A stretch of DNA of 41,953 nt from Anaerolineales bacterium (GTDB taxonomy: Bacteria; Chloroflexota; Anaerolineae; Anaerolineales; Villigracilaceae): contig JAABUE010000008.1 in assembly GCA_011389535.1 (NCBI GenBank), positions 1 through 41,953 on the forward strand, in the 5' to 3' direction. The notes beneath the pieces were generated by a model. It did no database searches, was not told the DNA's origin, and saw only the letters and a program-made list of their open reading frames with translations. Below are positions 1-11,131 of the stretch, one piece after another; position 1 is the stretch's first letter, and every line of letters begins with the position of its first letter. Both the position numbers and the translations under genes were made by a program.

Positions 1-18
1 TTATCTAATCCAACTCAT

Positions 19-225
19 CGAACGCCCCCGATTGTTACGCTCCGCGAACCCTAATCCCGTCGGGGCCGCCAAAGTTGAAACGAAAAAACCGAGTAAAAAA
101 CTCGGTTTTTTCGTTATTTTATGCCATTTTTCGGGCGAAAATTGGCATGTCTTCTTGTTACGCTCCGCGAGTTCAATAAATTGCTGTTATTTATCGGTGC
201 CGCGATTGGGCTCATTTATTTACGT
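19..225. repeat. Structured dispersed repeat, copy 1: 16-nt direct repeats flanking two hairpins
   Basis: TTGTTACGCTCCGCGA at 32-47 and 155-170; perfect 13-bp stem 81-93/101-113 (CGAAAAAACCGAG/CTCGGTTTTTTCG); second hairpin about 121-148; homologous to 31846-32055. Confidence 0.75.
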
Positions 226-339
226 TCTGCAAACTGAAAAATTGCCATATCTCCCCGACATGCATATCGCTTAGGTACATATACATCAACAGAAACAAGC
301 TACGGTGAAACAAAGGTATTTGATTAAGATGGTTTTTGA

Positions 340-3024
340 TTAGAACGGAGCGACGGGATCCAGTTCCAGTTCAAGCCGCCAACAATCTTCTTCTCTGTGG
401 GAGGTAAAATTGAATTTCATGGACAAGTTGAGCATAGAAGCGTTGTCTTCTAAGACGTACGCATACACCTTCTTGATCCCGCGCGCCTGGGCAATCTCTA
501 AAATATAGCGGGTCATGACGGTGCCCAATCCATGTTTTTGCCACGGATCGCCGACCACAATGGCGTATTCGGCTGTCTCGTTATAGGGATCGGCGGTTAG
601 CCTGACAACGCCGGCCATGCGTTTCCTGCCCCGTTCGTTCAGTTCGGCGATGATGGCTATCTCGCGGTCGTAATCGATCTGGGTATAACGTGCCAGCATT
701 TCGTGCGATTCCTTGACCGGCGCGAAAAAACGGAACCGCCTGGTTTCAGGCGACAGCGTTTTGAACAATTCTTCTTGCAGCGGCTCATCTTCCGGCCGAA
801 TGGGCCGGAGTAGCACCTGTCTGCCACGCCGGATCAGGACGGTCCGCTCGTACTCGCTGGGGTAGGGGCAGATCACCATGTGGGAGAACGGTTTGACACT
901 CTTCCCGGCAACGGTTTCATCCAAGATGATCTTGGCATCCAGGACGATGCCGCCGAGTTCGTCCACCGCAAATGGGTCGAGGTCCACTTCGCTGATCTCG
1001 GGGAAGTCCATGATTAGATAAGCAAATTTGTACAGGAGGAACTGGATCGCGGCCACATCCACAGCTGGCGTGCCACGGTAGCCTTTCAACAGAGTCGCGA
1101 TTTTGGTCCCGTCGATGAGCTGCTGGGCCAGGGCCATATTCAACGGTGGGATACCGATGTTCGTATCCTTGAAGACATCCACTGCCACACCGCCCATCCC
1201 AAATACGATTACTGGTCCGAAGATGGGGTCTTTCTTCGAGCCGATCAGTAGCTCGTGCCGTTTTTCGATCATTTCCTGCACGTACACCCCTAGGATTCGC
1301 GCGTCCGGCGCCCTGGCGCGCACGGCCTCAATGATCCGGTCGTAGGCCGGATGGATTTCCTCTTCCGATTGGATGTCCGCGATGACGCCTCCAAAGTCTC
1401 TTTCATAGATGATGTCCGGCGAGACTACCTTCAAGACAACCGGGAACCCGAACTGCGCGGCCAGGGCCCGGACTTCGGGCAGGCTCTTCGCCAAATCCCC
1501 CTTGGGGACCGGGATGTCGTAATTGACCAGTATCTGCTTGGCCTCCGGCGCCGTCAGGATGGTCCTGCCGGACGAGGCGATCTCTTCGATAATTTTCCTG
1601 TTCGCAGCCATATGAGGCGCGAATGCATGTGGGATGGTCGCAGGTGTTTCGGTGAGCAGGCGCAGGTTGCGTTGGTACTCAACCATGTTCAGGAACGACC
1701 TAACCGCATCTTCCGGTTTCTCGTAGGCCGGAATTTTGCCTTGCACGAGAATTCGCCGGCCTTCTGCCACGTCGTCCTCGCCCATGAATGAAGCAAATAC
1801 GTTTTTGTAAGCATCCTTGGCGTTTTCCACCAAAACCCTGGCCACGCCGGTTGCGTCGGTCATCGCCTGGGGTGTAAGAATGGCCAGGATGCCGTCCACG
1901 TTCGGATCACGCAGGCAGGCTTTTAGCGCGATCCGGTAGCGGTCCGGTCCGGCATCAGCGAGCATGTCTACCGGGTTGGCCCGGCTCCAGAACGGGGGCA
2001 TATGTGCGTCCAAGCTGCGCAGCGTTTCAGGAGAAAGCTCTGCCAGTTCCCCCTTCTGGTCGATGAGGGCATCGGTGGCGATCACACCCGGACCACCGGC
2101 GTTGGTGATGATCGCCAACCGGTTCCCGGTCGGCCGCCGTTGCATGGACAGGTTCTTGGCGCAATCGAACAGCTCGGTAATGCTGCTCACACGCAGCACC
2201 CCGGCGCGCTTGAAGGCGGCATCGAAAATCTGATCCTTGCCGGTGATGCTGCCTGTGTGGAATAGCGCAGCTTTGGCGCCCTCCTGGCTGCGGCCCACCT
2301 TGAGTACGATGATCGGTTTGGTGCGTGCAAAGCTCCTGGCCGCGCTCATGAACCTGCGCGCCTGGGTCAGGGTTTCCATGTAAATCAGGATCGCTTTGGT
2401 ATCTGGGTCGTTCCCAAAATAATCAATCAGGTCGTGAAAGCCGATATCGAGCATCTCCCCAACAGAGACGAAATAGGAAAAGCCGACATGTTCCTTGACC
2501 GACCAGTCCAGGACCGCGCTGCACAGGGCGCCGCTCTGGGAGATGAACGCCATGCCGCCTTTGTACGGTATCTTGCGGGAAAAACTGGCATTGAGGTTTA
2601 AAGTTGGACGGATGAAGCCTAGACAGTTGGGACCAAGAAGCGCCATGCCGCTCGCTTCGACTGCCCCCCGGAGTTGGTCCACCAGCCGGTTGCCCTCTTC
2701 TCCCGCTTCGGAAAACCCCGCCGATATCACCACGGCAGCCAAGGCCCCACAAGCGATGCACTCGTTTACCACATCCGGAACAATTGGAGCCCGTGTGGCA
2801 ATGATTGCCAAGTCGATCCGTTGAGGCAGGGCGGTCAGATTAGGATAGGTTTTCACCCCTTGCACGAGCTCCCGATTTGGATTGACCGGATAGACCGTTC
2901 CGGAATACCCGTTTGTGGTCAGGTTTCTGAAAAGGGAGTAGCCCACCTTCCCTGGTAAGTCAGACGCTCCGATCACTGCGATGGATCTGGGATTGAATAA
3001 AGTATGCAACTGCCTGGCATTCAT
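340..3024 (-). CDS. ADP-forming acyl/acetyl-CoA synthetase with C-terminal GNAT domain (Pat/Acd-like)
   Basis: ORF 340..3066; start likely MNARQLHTLFNPRSIAVIGAS at 3024; CoA-binding N-terminus, ATP-grasp middle, C-terminal GNAT-like segment (LRPIRPEDEP...GDPWQKHGLGTVMTRYILEIA). Confidence 0.88.
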   Translation of the reverse strand: MNARQLHTLFNPRSIAVIGASDLPGKVGYSLFRNLTTNGYSGTVYPVNPNRELVQGVKTYPNLTALPQRIDLAIIATRAPIVPDVVNECIACGALAAVVISAGFSEAGEEGNRLVDQLRGAVEASGMALLGPNCLGFIRPTLNLNASFSRKIPYKGGMAFISQSGALCSAVLDWSVKEHVGFSYFVSVGEMLDIGFHDLIDYFGNDPDTKAILIYMETLTQARRFMSAARSFARTKPIIVLKVGRSQEGAKAALFHTGSITGKDQIFDAAFKRAGVLRVSSITELFDCAKNLSMQRRPTGNRLAIITNAGGPGVIATDALIDQKGELAELSPETLRSLDAHMPPFWSRANPVDMLADAGPDRYRIALKACLRDPNVDGILAILTPQAMTDATGVARVLVENAKDAYKNVFASFMGEDDVAEGRRILVQGKIPAYEKPEDAVRSFLNMVEYQRNLRLLTETPATIPHAFAPHMAANRKIIEEIASSGRTILTAPEAKQILVNYDIPVPKGDLAKSLPEVRALAAQFGFPVVLKVVSPDIIYERDFGGVIADIQSEEEIHPAYDRIIEAVRARAPDARILGVYVQEMIEKRHELLIGSKKDPIFGPVIVFGMGGVAVDVFKDTNIGIPPLNMALAQQLIDGTKIATLLKGYRGTPAVDVAAIQFLLYKFAYLIMDFPEISEVDLDPFAVDELGGIVLDAKIILDETVAGKSVKPFSHMVICPYPSEYERTVLIRRGRQVLLRPIRPEDEPLQEELFKTLSPETRRFRFFAPVKESHEMLARYTQIDYDREIAIIAELNERGRKRMAGVVRLTADPYNETAEYAIVVGDPWQKHGLGTVMTRYILEIAQARGIKKVYAYVLEDNASMLNLSMKFNFTSHREEDCWRLELELDPVAPF

Positions 3025-3156
3025 GATTAATACCGCAACCAGATTAAATTGTAGGGTAGAAATCAATTCTTTACTTGAAATTTAGCAGGAATACCCTACA
3101 GCTTAAGGAAGTTGCGGCACTAACTGGTACCGCAACAACCTAACAATAGAATCTCA

Positions 3157-4557
3157 TCAAATGTTGATGGGAATTCCCTCCGCTCCATGCGCTGCTTCCA
3201 TGAGCACCTCCGAAAGCGTCGGATGGGCGTGGACATTGCGGGCGATCTCGTGCGGAGTCAGTTCCAGCATACGCGCCAGGGTCAACTCGGGCAGCAACTC
3301 GGTCACTTCCGGGCCGACCATGTGCGCGCCCAGAATCTCCCCGTATTTTTCGTCTACCACCAACTTGATCCAACCGACAGCTTCTCCCAGGCCGAGCGCC
3401 TTGCCATTGGCCTGGAAGGGAAAACGGCCTACTTTCACGCCGTAGCCGCGCTCCTTTGCCTGCGCTTCAGTCAGGCCGAAGGAAGCCACTTGCGGTGAGC
3501 AATAGGTGGCGCGCGGCATCATCTCGTAATCCAGCGTGATGGTCTCCACTCCAGCGATGTGCTCGGCGGCGATGATGCCCATCGCCGAGCCGACGTGCGC
3601 CAGCATCAGTTTGCCGGTCACGTCGCCGATGGCCCAGATGCCGGGGACGCTGGTCTGCATCTTTTCATCCACTTCGATAAAGCCGCGCTCGTCCAGCTTG
3701 ACGCCCAATTCTTCCAGGCCGAATCCCTTTGAGTTCGGGCGGAACCCGATCGCGACCAGGGCCTGCTCGGCTTCGAGAACCGTTTCCTTACCTTCGGTGC
3801 TGACCGCCACCTTGACCCCCATCCCTATCGCTTCTACCGCCTCCACCTTATGGCCAACCAGCGACTTGATGCCGCGCTTGTCAAAAGCCCTTTTCAGCTC
3901 CTTCCCGACCTCTTCATCCTCCGTCGGGAGTAAGGTGGGAAGCATCTCGACGATGGTCACCTGCGCGCCGTAGGCGTTCCAGACGGTAGCAAACTCCACC
4001 CCGACTGCGCCCGCGCCGATGATGATGACCGATTTTGGCAGTCTCTCCTGGGTGATAGCTTCCAGGTAGGTGACAACGTTCCTCCCATCTACTTTCCAGG
4101 CCGGGGGAACCAGGGAAGAAGCGCCCGTTGCCACGATGATGTTTTTAGCGGACAGCTCTTTCGGTGCTTCTGTGGAGCCGTTGACGGAAACAGTTCCTAG
4201 CCCGGTCAGGTACGCCCTCCCCATGTAAACGTCGATTTTGTTCTTCTTCATCAGGAACCCGACGCCTTTGACCAGCCGGTCGGATACCTGCCGGCTGCGC
4301 TGTACAGCCGCACAGTAGTCCAGCTTGAGGTTGTCGAAGGAAAAGCCGAATTCCTGACCGCGCTCGCGCAAGGTATGGGCCAGTTCGGCGTTCTTGAGCA
4401 ATGCCTTGGACGGGATGCAGCCCACGTTCAGGCACACGCCGCCCAGCCACTGCTTGTCAACGATAGCGGTCTTCTGCCCCAACTGCGCCGCGCGGATGGC
4501 GGCCACATAGCCGCCGGGGCCTGCACCAATCACAATCACGTCATATTGTTCGGGCAT
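3157..4557 (-). CDS. lpdA: Dihydrolipoyl dehydrogenase (E3)
   Basis: [20 protein letters not shown] motif, redox-active [14 protein letters not shown]-terminal [13 protein letters not shown]. Confidence 0.96.
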   Translation of the reverse strand: MPEQYDVIVIGAGPGGYVAAIRAAQLGQKTAIVDKQWLGGVCLNVGCIPSKALLKNAELAHTLRERGQEFGFSFDNLKLDYCAAVQRSRQVSDRLVKGVGFLMKKNKIDVYMGRAYLTGLGTVSVNGSTEAPKELSAKNIIVATGASSLVPPAWKVDGRNVVTYLEAITQERLPKSVIIIGAGAVGVEFATVWNAYGAQVTIVEMLPTLLPTEDEEVGKELKRAFDKRGIKSLVGHKVEAVEAIGMGVKVAVSTEGKETVLEAEQALVAIGFRPNSKGFGLEELGVKLDERGFIEVDEKMQTSVPGIWAIGDVTGKLMLAHVGSAMGIIAAEHIAGVETITLDYEMMPRATYCSPQVASFGLTEAQAKERGYGVKVGRFPFQANGKALGLGEAVGWIKLVVDEKYGEILGAHMVGPEVTELLPELTLARMLELTPHEIARNVHAHPTLSEVLMEAAHGAEGIPINI

Positions 4558-4638
4558 AAAGTTTCTCCAAGGAATTACTCATACAAGCGACTTCAATCGC
4601 TCTTATTTGAATAAAAGAGTGTTCGTTAGTACAGTTTC

Positions 4639-4767
4639 ACCGGAGATAAACGAGGATGAACAAGGATTTTCTCGATGAACGCGGTCCCCTTGAGGACCTT
4701 TTCTCGGAATGCCCGATTTCAAAACGTTTATCGAATAGAGTAACGCTTATCTCCGTTCATCTCCGGT
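4639..4767. repeat. Imperfect palindromic REP/MITE-like element
   Basis: Left ACCGGAGATAAACGAGGATGAA (4639-4660) against right TTATCTCCGTTCATCTCCGGT (4747-4767), in the intergenic gap. Confidence 0.55.
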
Positions 4768-4799
4768 TTGTTTTTTGGGCTGCCGAAGGCTTGATCCGC

Positions 4800-5045
4800 T
4801 CAGACCTTTTGCGCCTGCAAGTAATGCAGGATCTCGCCCATCGTGTTGAGCTTGCCCATATCCTTCTCTGAGATGTCGATGTGCAGACGCTCGCTCAGGG
4901 CGATAAAGAAGTTCAGGGCATCGAACGAGTCGATGTCGAGGCCTTCGCGCAGGTTATCGTCCAGGTCGAGCGCGGCAGGGTCAGAGCCGAGGGCGATCTT
5001 GGCCAGTTCCGCGATGATGATGTCCTTCAGTTCACTCTCGTTCAT
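4800..5045 (-). CDS. Acyl carrier protein
   Basis: 80 aa acidic protein with phosphopantetheine site [12 protein letters not shown]; overlaps the E2 start. Confidence 0.88.
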   Translation of the reverse strand: MNESELKDIIIAELAKIALGSDPAALDLDDNLREGLDIDSFDALNFFIALSERLHIDISEKDMGKLNTMGEILHYLQAQKV

Positions 5046-6376
5046 AGCTTTTCTACCTCCTGCAGGTTACGGTTCAATGCTTCCAGGAACAGGCCACCTT
5101 TGTGACCGTCCGTGGCGCGGTGGTCGCCCGCCAGCGTGGCCGTCATCACCTTGCGAACCGACAGCGTGCCGTTCTCAGCCCAGGGTTGCTCGGTAATCTT
5201 GCCCAAGCCAACCAGGGCCACCTGGGGCGGGTAAATGACGCCGAAGACCTTCTCTACGCCCCGATCGCCCAGGCTGGTGACCACGATCGTGGAGTCTGTC
5301 AGCTCAGACGAGCGCAGCTTGTTGCTACGCGTGCGAGTGATCAGGTCGTTCATCGCATCGCGCAGTTCGTCCAGGGTCTTCATGTCCGTATCGTGGATGG
5401 CGGGGGTGATCAAGCCGCCCTGTCGCAGATTAATGGCAAAGCCGATATTGATGGCTTCGCTGACCTGGTGCTGGCCATCGATCCAGAAGCCATTCAGCTC
5501 GGGCACTTCGGTCAGCGACTTGGCCACAGCCTTGAGCAGCACCACCACAGGCAACAGGCGCTCACGGATAGGACGTTTCAGATTTTCTTCCTCCAGCCAG
5601 GCCAGCGCTTTGGTCATGTCGATGTTGGTTTCCATGTAGTAATGCGGGATCTCCCGGTTGGACTTGCTCATGGCGGCGGCAATGGCTGCGCGCATGGCAG
5701 ACTGGAAGTCGGTTGGCTTTTTGACTTCGGGGACAGGCTCAGTACTGGCTTCCACAGGCAGCGGGGCGACCTTTTCTACGGGTGGTGCCTGAGGCGGGAC
5801 TTCCGGGGGTCTGGCTGATACCGGTTCGGGAACCCTGACCGGTTCCGGAGCGAGCACCGGTTTCGCCTGCGCAGCGCCCTCGATATCCGACTTCTGGATG
5901 GCTCCGCCCGGACCAGTGCCATGAACTGTCGTCAGGTCTACGCCCAGGTCTTCTGCAATCCGGCGCGCCAGGGGCGAGATACGGATGCGATCCCCGCTGA
6001 CAGCGGGTTGCGCGATGGCGGCTTTCATCGCTTCTTGAACCACTTGCGCTGCTGGCTTTGCCGGTTCAACGACAACGGCCTCAGGTACTTTTACAGGTTC
6101 GGCAGCTTTTTGCGCGCTTGCCTTCTGGCGAAATTCTGCTTCCGAGGATATCGTCGCCAGCACATTCCCGACTGGCACCTCCTGCCCCGGCTGGTAGAAA
6201 ATTTCATCCAGTATGCCATTCTCGAAACATTCGATTTCTATGACGCCCTTGGCAGTCTCCACCGCAGCGATGATATCGCCGCGCTTGACGGGGTCGCCCG
6301 ACTTTACTTTCCATTCAACAAGGGTGCCGGCGTCCATATCGGCGCCCAGGCTTGGCATTTTGAATTCGGTCATCAC
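5042..6376 (-). CDS. pdhC: Dihydrolipoamide acyltransferase (E2 of pyruvate dehydrogenase)
   Basis: Lipoyl domain ([11 protein letters not shown]), E3/E1-binding domain ([16 protein letters not shown]), catalytic [13 protein letters not shown]. Confidence 0.95.
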   Translation of the reverse strand: MMTEFKMPSLGADMDAGTLVEWKVKSGDPVKRGDIIAAVETAKGVIEIECFENGILDEIFYQPGQEVPVGNVLATISSEAEFRQKASAQKAAEPVKVPEAVVVEPAKPAAQVVQEAMKAAIAQPAVSGDRIRISPLARRIAEDLGVDLTTVHGTGPGGAIQKSDIEGAAQAKPVLAPEPVRVPEPVSARPPEVPPQAPPVEKVAPLPVEASTEPVPEVKKPTDFQSAMRAAIAAAMSKSNREIPHYYMETNIDMTKALAWLEEENLKRPIRERLLPVVVLLKAVAKSLTEVPELNGFWIDGQHQVSEAINIGFAINLRQGGLITPAIHDTDMKTLDELRDAMNDLITRTRSNKLRSSELTDSTIVVTSLGDRGVEKVFGVIYPPQVALVGLGKITEQPWAENGTLSVRKVMTATLAGDHRATDGHKGGLFLEALNRNLQEVEKL

Positions 6377-7389
6377 AGCACCAACTTTCTGACGGCGGCC
6401 GCAATGGTCTCAGGTTGTGGGACAGCCGCTTCTTCCATGTGCTTGGAATAAGGCATGGGAACCTCGGAGGCGCACAGCCGGTCGACTGGCCGGTCCAGTT
6501 CATAGAACAAGTTTTCCATGATCCGCGCGCTGATCTCGGCAGCGAGACTGCCGCTGCGCCAGCCTTCTTCCACGATCAATACCCGGTGCGTCTTGGCCAC
6601 CGAGGCAAAGATCGTGTCGTTATCTAACGGCCGCAGTGTGCGCAGGTCGATCACCTCGGTGTCGATCTCTTCCTGGGCCAGGGTTTCGGCGGCGGTCATC
6701 GACTTCGGCAGGCAGGAACCGTAAGTGATCAGGGTCACATCCTTGCCCGGCCGGCGCACCTTGGCATGGTCAATGTCCACAGGGACCGGGGTGGCAGAGA
6801 CCATCTCGGTCATGTTGTACATCACCTGCTGCTCGAAGATCAGCACCGGGTCGGGGTCTTCCAGGGCCGGCCAGAGCATGCCACGCATGTCTTCCACGGT
6901 TCCCGGGGCCAGGACCTTGATGCCGGGGATGTGCGCGTACCAGCCTTCCAGGCTGTGAGCGTGCTGCGCGCCAAGCTGCCGCCCGGAGCCCGTGGCCATA
7001 CGGATGACCACCGGCACATTGAAAAGTCCGCCCGACATATGCAGGAGGGTGCCGGCGGTATTGAGGATCTGGTCCAATGCCAGCAGGCTGAAGTTCACGG
7101 TCATGATTTCCACGATTGGGCGCATCCCATTCATGCTGGCGCCAATGCCGATGCCGGCAATGGCCGACTCACTGAGAGGCATATCGCGGATTTTCTCGGG
7201 GCCAAACTCATCGAACAGCCCTTTACTGACGGCAAAGCAGCCGCCGTAGCGACCAACGTCGGCGCCCATCAGGAAGCAGCGCTCGTCACGCAGCATGGCT
7301 TCACGGATCGCCTGGCGCATCCCTTCCCGATAGGTCATTTTCACCAGTTGCTGGGGTTCAGCTATCACGTTCTGAGATGGGAGAGTCAT
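6373..7389 (-). CDS. pdhB: Pyruvate dehydrogenase E1 beta subunit
   Basis: Transketolase-like fold motifs, [29 protein letters not shown]... Confidence 0.95.
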   Translation of the reverse strand: MTLPSQNVIAEPQQLVKMTYREGMRQAIREAMLRDERCFLMGADVGRYGGCFAVSKGLFDEFGPEKIRDMPLSESAIAGIGIGASMNGMRPIVEIMTVNFSLLALDQILNTAGTLLHMSGGLFNVPVVIRMATGSGRQLGAQHAHSLEGWYAHIPGIKVLAPGTVEDMRGMLWPALEDPDPVLIFEQQVMYNMTEMVSATPVPVDIDHAKVRRPGKDVTLITYGSCLPKSMTAAETLAQEEIDTEVIDLRTLRPLDNDTIFASVAKTHRVLIVEEGWRSGSLAAEISARIMENLFYELDRPVDRLCASEVPMPYSKHMEEAAVPQPETIAAAVRKLVL

Positions 7390-8402
7390 GACAGGCTCCT
7401 TTCTGTGTAAACGAAGCGGGTGAGATCTTCCACCTCTTCCCAGGGAGAGTTCTCGGCAAAATCGACCGAATGCTGCACGACCGCAGCGACATCCGCCTCT
7501 ATGGCCTGGATCTCCCCATCCTCGATCAAATTATTCTCTTTGAGATAATTAGTGAATAAGATGATGGGATCACGTTTCTTGTGCTCCTCTACCTCTGCTT
7601 TTTCCCGGTACAGCTCGGCATCGAACATCGAGTGCGGGCGGAAGCGGTACGTAATCGCTTCGATGAAGTAAGGACCTTTACCGGAGCGCAAGTAATCGCA
7701 GGCTTCATGGGCGGCTTGCTCCACCGCCAGGACATCATTCCCATCGATCTGGACGGCTTTGACGTTGTAGCTGGCCGCTTTTTCGGTCAGGTTGGGGTTC
7801 GATGAGTGATAGCGCAGCGCGGTCCCCATGCAGTACAGGTTGTTTTCGACAACGAACAGGGTTGGCGTTTGCCACAGTGCGCCCAGGTTAAGCGATTCGT
7901 GGAACTCGCCTTCCGCCACGGCGCCTTCCCCCAGGAAGCAGACGGTCACATTGGGTTTGTTCTGCATCTTATCGGCCAGGGCAATGCCGACTGCCAGTGG
8001 TAGGTGACTACAGACAATGGCGTTGCCGCCAAAGAAGCGATGCTCTTTATCGAACAGGTGCATCGAGCCGCCCCGGCCGCGGGCGCAGCCGGTCACCTTT
8101 CCGTACATCTCAGCCATGATCACGTCCGCGCTGACGCCACGGGCAAGGGCATGCCCGTGCTCGCGGTACGTTGCCACCACCGAGTCCTCGGGGGTGAGCG
8201 CCTGCATGACACCGGTAGCAATGGCCTCCTCACCAATGTAAAGGTGCAGGAAGCCCCGGATTTTAGAGGCCTGGTAGAGCTCGGCGGCCTTCTCTTCATA
8301 GCGCCGGATCAGGATCATCTGGTGCAACAAGTGATGATAGTGTTCCCTCTGCTCGGGCGACACTTTGTCCTTTTTTTCTTTTGTCACAGTTTTTGTACTC
8401 AT
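7386..8402 (-). CDS. pdhA: Pyruvate dehydrogenase E1 alpha subunit
   Basis: TPP-binding [54 protein letters not shown]. Confidence 0.95.
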   Translation of the reverse strand: MSTKTVTKEKKDKVSPEQREHYHHLLHQMILIRRYEEKAAELYQASKIRGFLHLYIGEEAIATGVMQALTPEDSVVATYREHGHALARGVSADVIMAEMYGKVTGCARGRGGSMHLFDKEHRFFGGNAIVCSHLPLAVGIALADKMQNKPNVTVCFLGEGAVAEGEFHESLNLGALWQTPTLFVVENNLYCMGTALRYHSSNPNLTEKAASYNVKAVQIDGNDVLAVEQAAHEACDYLRSGKGPYFIEAITYRFRPHSMFDAELYREKAEVEEHKKRDPIILFTNYLKENNLIEDGEIQAIEADVAAVVQHSVDFAENSPWEEVEDLTRFVYTERSLS

Positions 8403-10159
8403 TCTGCCGTCTCCAATGTGGACGTATCTCCCTCGGGCAGCCCAAGCTCGCGGGCCTTGAGCAAGCGCCGCATGATCTTGCCGCTGCGCGTCTTCGGGAG
8501 GTATTCCACGAATTCGATCTCTTTGGGAGCCACTGCCGAACCCAGCTTGATGCGTCCAAAGCCTTGTAGCTCCATGCGCAAGTCGTCGCTGGGATTGAAG
8601 CCGGGTTTGAGCGCTACAAAGGCCTTGACCAGCTCGCCGATGACCGGGTCAGGCTTGCCGATCACACCCACCTCGGCCACCGCAGGGTGCTCCATCAGGG
8701 CGCTCTCGACTTCGAACGGGCCCACCATATGCCCGGCGGTCTTGATGATATCGTCGGCGCGGCCGATGAACCAGAAGTAGCCGTCTTCGTCCCGTTCCGC
8801 CAGGTCACCGGTGATGTACCAGCCGTCCACGAAGCATTTCTTATAACGATCTTCGTCATTCAGGTACGTACGGAACATGGAGGGCCAGCCCGGCTTGAGC
8901 GCCAGTTCGCCTTCCACGTTCGGCCTGGTCTCGACCTCCACCTTGCCCCCCTCCAGCTTATGGATGATGGCAGGCTCGATCCCCGGCAGCGGCCGGCCCA
9001 TCGAACCGGGGCGGATATCCATAACACTGTAGTTCGAGATCATGATGCCGCCAGTCTCGGTCTGCCACCAGTTATCATGGATCAAAAGGTGGAGCATTTC
9101 TTTGCCCCACACCACCGCTTCGGGATTCAATGGCTCGCCCACGCTGGCCGAGAAGCGTAAGTGACTTAAGTCATAAAGCTCGCGCGGTTTCATGTCCAGC
9201 CGCATCAAGCGGCGGATGGCGGTGGGCGCGGTGTACCAGACAGTCACTTTTTGGTCCTGCAGGATGGTATACCAGCGCTCGGCATCGAATTCCGCTTCAT
9301 CCACGATGTTGGTGATGCCGTGCAGCAGCGGGGCGATAACACCGTACGAGGTGCCGGTCACCCAGCCAGGGTCTGCGGTGCACCAGAAAATGTCGTCATC
9401 GTGCAGGTCCAGGGCGTACCTGGCGGTCATATAGTGCACCATCACAGCCTTATGCACGTGTACGGCGCCTTTCGGCATGCCGGTGGTGCCACTGGTGAAG
9501 TGCAGGCAGGACATATCTTCCGGGTCGGTCGCCGGGATGGTGAATTCGGGCGATGCCTTGGCCATCAGTTTTGGCAATGAAAGTACGTTCTCCTGGAGGT
9601 CTTCCTCCACATCCGCCAGCAAAACGTATTTCAATTCCGGCAGTCTGTCCCAGATGCCTACGATCTTCCTCTTGTATTGCATCTTGGTTGTTACCAGCAC
9701 CTTGGCCTCGCTGCGGAACAGGCGCTGGTAGACCGGCTCAGCCCCAAAAGCGGAAAACAGCGGGCAGAACACGCTGACGTTCTTCAGCGCGCCCAGCGCA
9801 GCGATGTAAAGCGCAGGGATGCGGCCTGCCAGGACAGCGACCCGGTCGCCCTTCCCCACACCGAGCGTACGAATGAGATTGGCAAACCGGTTGGTTTGCT
9901 CTTTCAGGTCTCCATACGTAAAATCAATGATTCCCCCATCTTTGCCGAGCCAGCGCAGAGCGAGCTTATCTTTCTTCGGCCCTGCGGCGTGGCGGTCAAT
10001 GGCTTCATAAGCGATGTTGATTCCAGTGCCGTTGGGTAAGCCATCTAACTCCTGCAGAATAGAATCCCAGGAGAACTCTGAGTATGTTTGCTCGTAGTTT
10101 TTGAGGTTAGGAGGCACGGACCAATCGTCTGGAACCTTCTTGATCTGTTTGAATTCCAT
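8399..10159 (-). CDS. acsA: AMP-forming acetyl-CoA synthetase-like ligase
   Basis: [18 protein letters not shown] and WWQTETGG motifs; C-terminal [15 protein letters not shown]. Confidence 0.93.
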   Translation of the reverse strand: MEFKQIKKVPDDWSVPPNLKNYEQTYSEFSWDSILQELDGLPNGTGINIAYEAIDRHAAGPKKDKLALRWLGKDGGIIDFTYGDLKEQTNRFANLIRTLGVGKGDRVAVLAGRIPALYIAALGALKNVSVFCPLFSAFGAEPVYQRLFRSEAKVLVTTKMQYKRKIVGIWDRLPELKYVLLADVEEDLQENVLSLPKLMAKASPEFTIPATDPEDMSCLHFTSGTTGMPKGAVHVHKAVMVHYMTARYALDLHDDDIFWCTADPGWVTGTSYGVIAPLLHGITNIVDEAEFDAERWYTILQDQKVTVWYTAPTAIRRLMRLDMKPRELYDLSHLRFSASVGEPLNPEAVVWGKEMLHLLIHDNWWQTETGGIMISNYSVMDIRPGSMGRPLPGIEPAIIHKLEGGKVEVETRPNVEGELALKPGWPSMFRTYLNDEDRYKKCFVDGWYITGDLAERDEDGYFWFIGRADDIIKTAGHMVGPFEVESALMEHPAVAEVGVIGKPDPVIGELVKAFVALKPGFNPSDDLRMELQGFGRIKLGSAVAPKEIEFVEYLPKTRSGKIMRRLLKARELGLPEGDTSTLETAE

Positions 10160-10958
10160 AGGTCCTTCTTTATTAAATTTGCAGGTACCCTTTCAAAAAG
10201 AGGGGGGAAGTGGGGCGCGCCCCACACCCCTATTGATTGAAAAGATACGATTGCAGCTATCTGCAGTTGGTCAGTCCGTGCGTTAGATACTTTGCGCGGC
10301 CTTCCTTTGGCGTTTTACCAACTGAAGTTCAGGAATCGACCTCGCAGCCAGATCCGGGGATTCTCCTATATCCCGTGAATCTGGGGATGAAAATCAAGGC
10401 TCCTTGTAAACAAAAAACGGCCTCCGTACTCTATCCAGAGAGAGCAGTAATGCGGGCGGTCTGGGTAGAGGGGAGCACCGGTGAATAGGACTTGTCGCCG
10501 GGCCGATGAAGGTGTTCTGATTCTCGTTCATGATTGCCTCAAGCTAGCTCGATATGGCAGCGAAGAGAGTATTCCTCAACGGTTATCCCGTTCATGAAGT
10601 GATTGGGAGGAGCAAATGAGTTTCTTTAGTTTAGTATTTCGTGAATGGCTTGACCTCCATTTTCCGCCGCCGTGGCATGGACTTAATCATTCCTCGTTCC
10701 CAGGCCCGGCGACAAAAAATGCCATAGACATGTTGTCTACGGCATCGATGAAATTGCAATGTATCAACCTGAAAGCAGAGACCGTCTTAGTTATAGCTGC
10801 GACGAATCTAGATTGTGATTAATTTCATTATAGGGTGAATGGCATGCGTTTTAATCTGCATTTCATCAGGGGAAAGGGGTGACATTCATCCTGTCCTTTC
10901 CATAGACAAGTGCAACTGCCTGCATAAATTTGTCGAAGTGTTCGCCACTGTTGCTAAC

Positions 10959-11036
10959 TTGACAATGTCACATTCGAAAAAGAATACCCAAATTTCGGGC
11001 TTCTCTCGAATAACTTGGCAAATGTGACATTGTCAA
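10959..11036. repeat. 78-bp inverted-repeat element with perfect 16-bp arms
   Basis: TTGACAATGTCACATT (10959-10974) and AATGTGACATTGTCAA (11021-11036). Confidence 0.8.
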
Positions 11037-11131
11037 ACTAATGTTTTTTCAAAACCGTCAAGGGCTTTTCTAGATGTCAAAATAAATGCCTTGGCAGGAA
11101 ACGTCACTTCCGAAATTTATATCCCAAGTTA

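Noticed and set aside
5102-5818. Long antisense ORFs opposite the PDH genes (for example 238 aa at 5102-5818)
   Set aside because: High-GC shadow ORFs with no recognisable domain, fully overlapping strongly supported minus-strand genes
10440-10560. Possible c-di-AMP (ydaO-like) riboswitch from GGTGAAT...GGGCCGA on the plus strand
   Set aside because: Only fragments of the consensus, and no plus-strand gene follows
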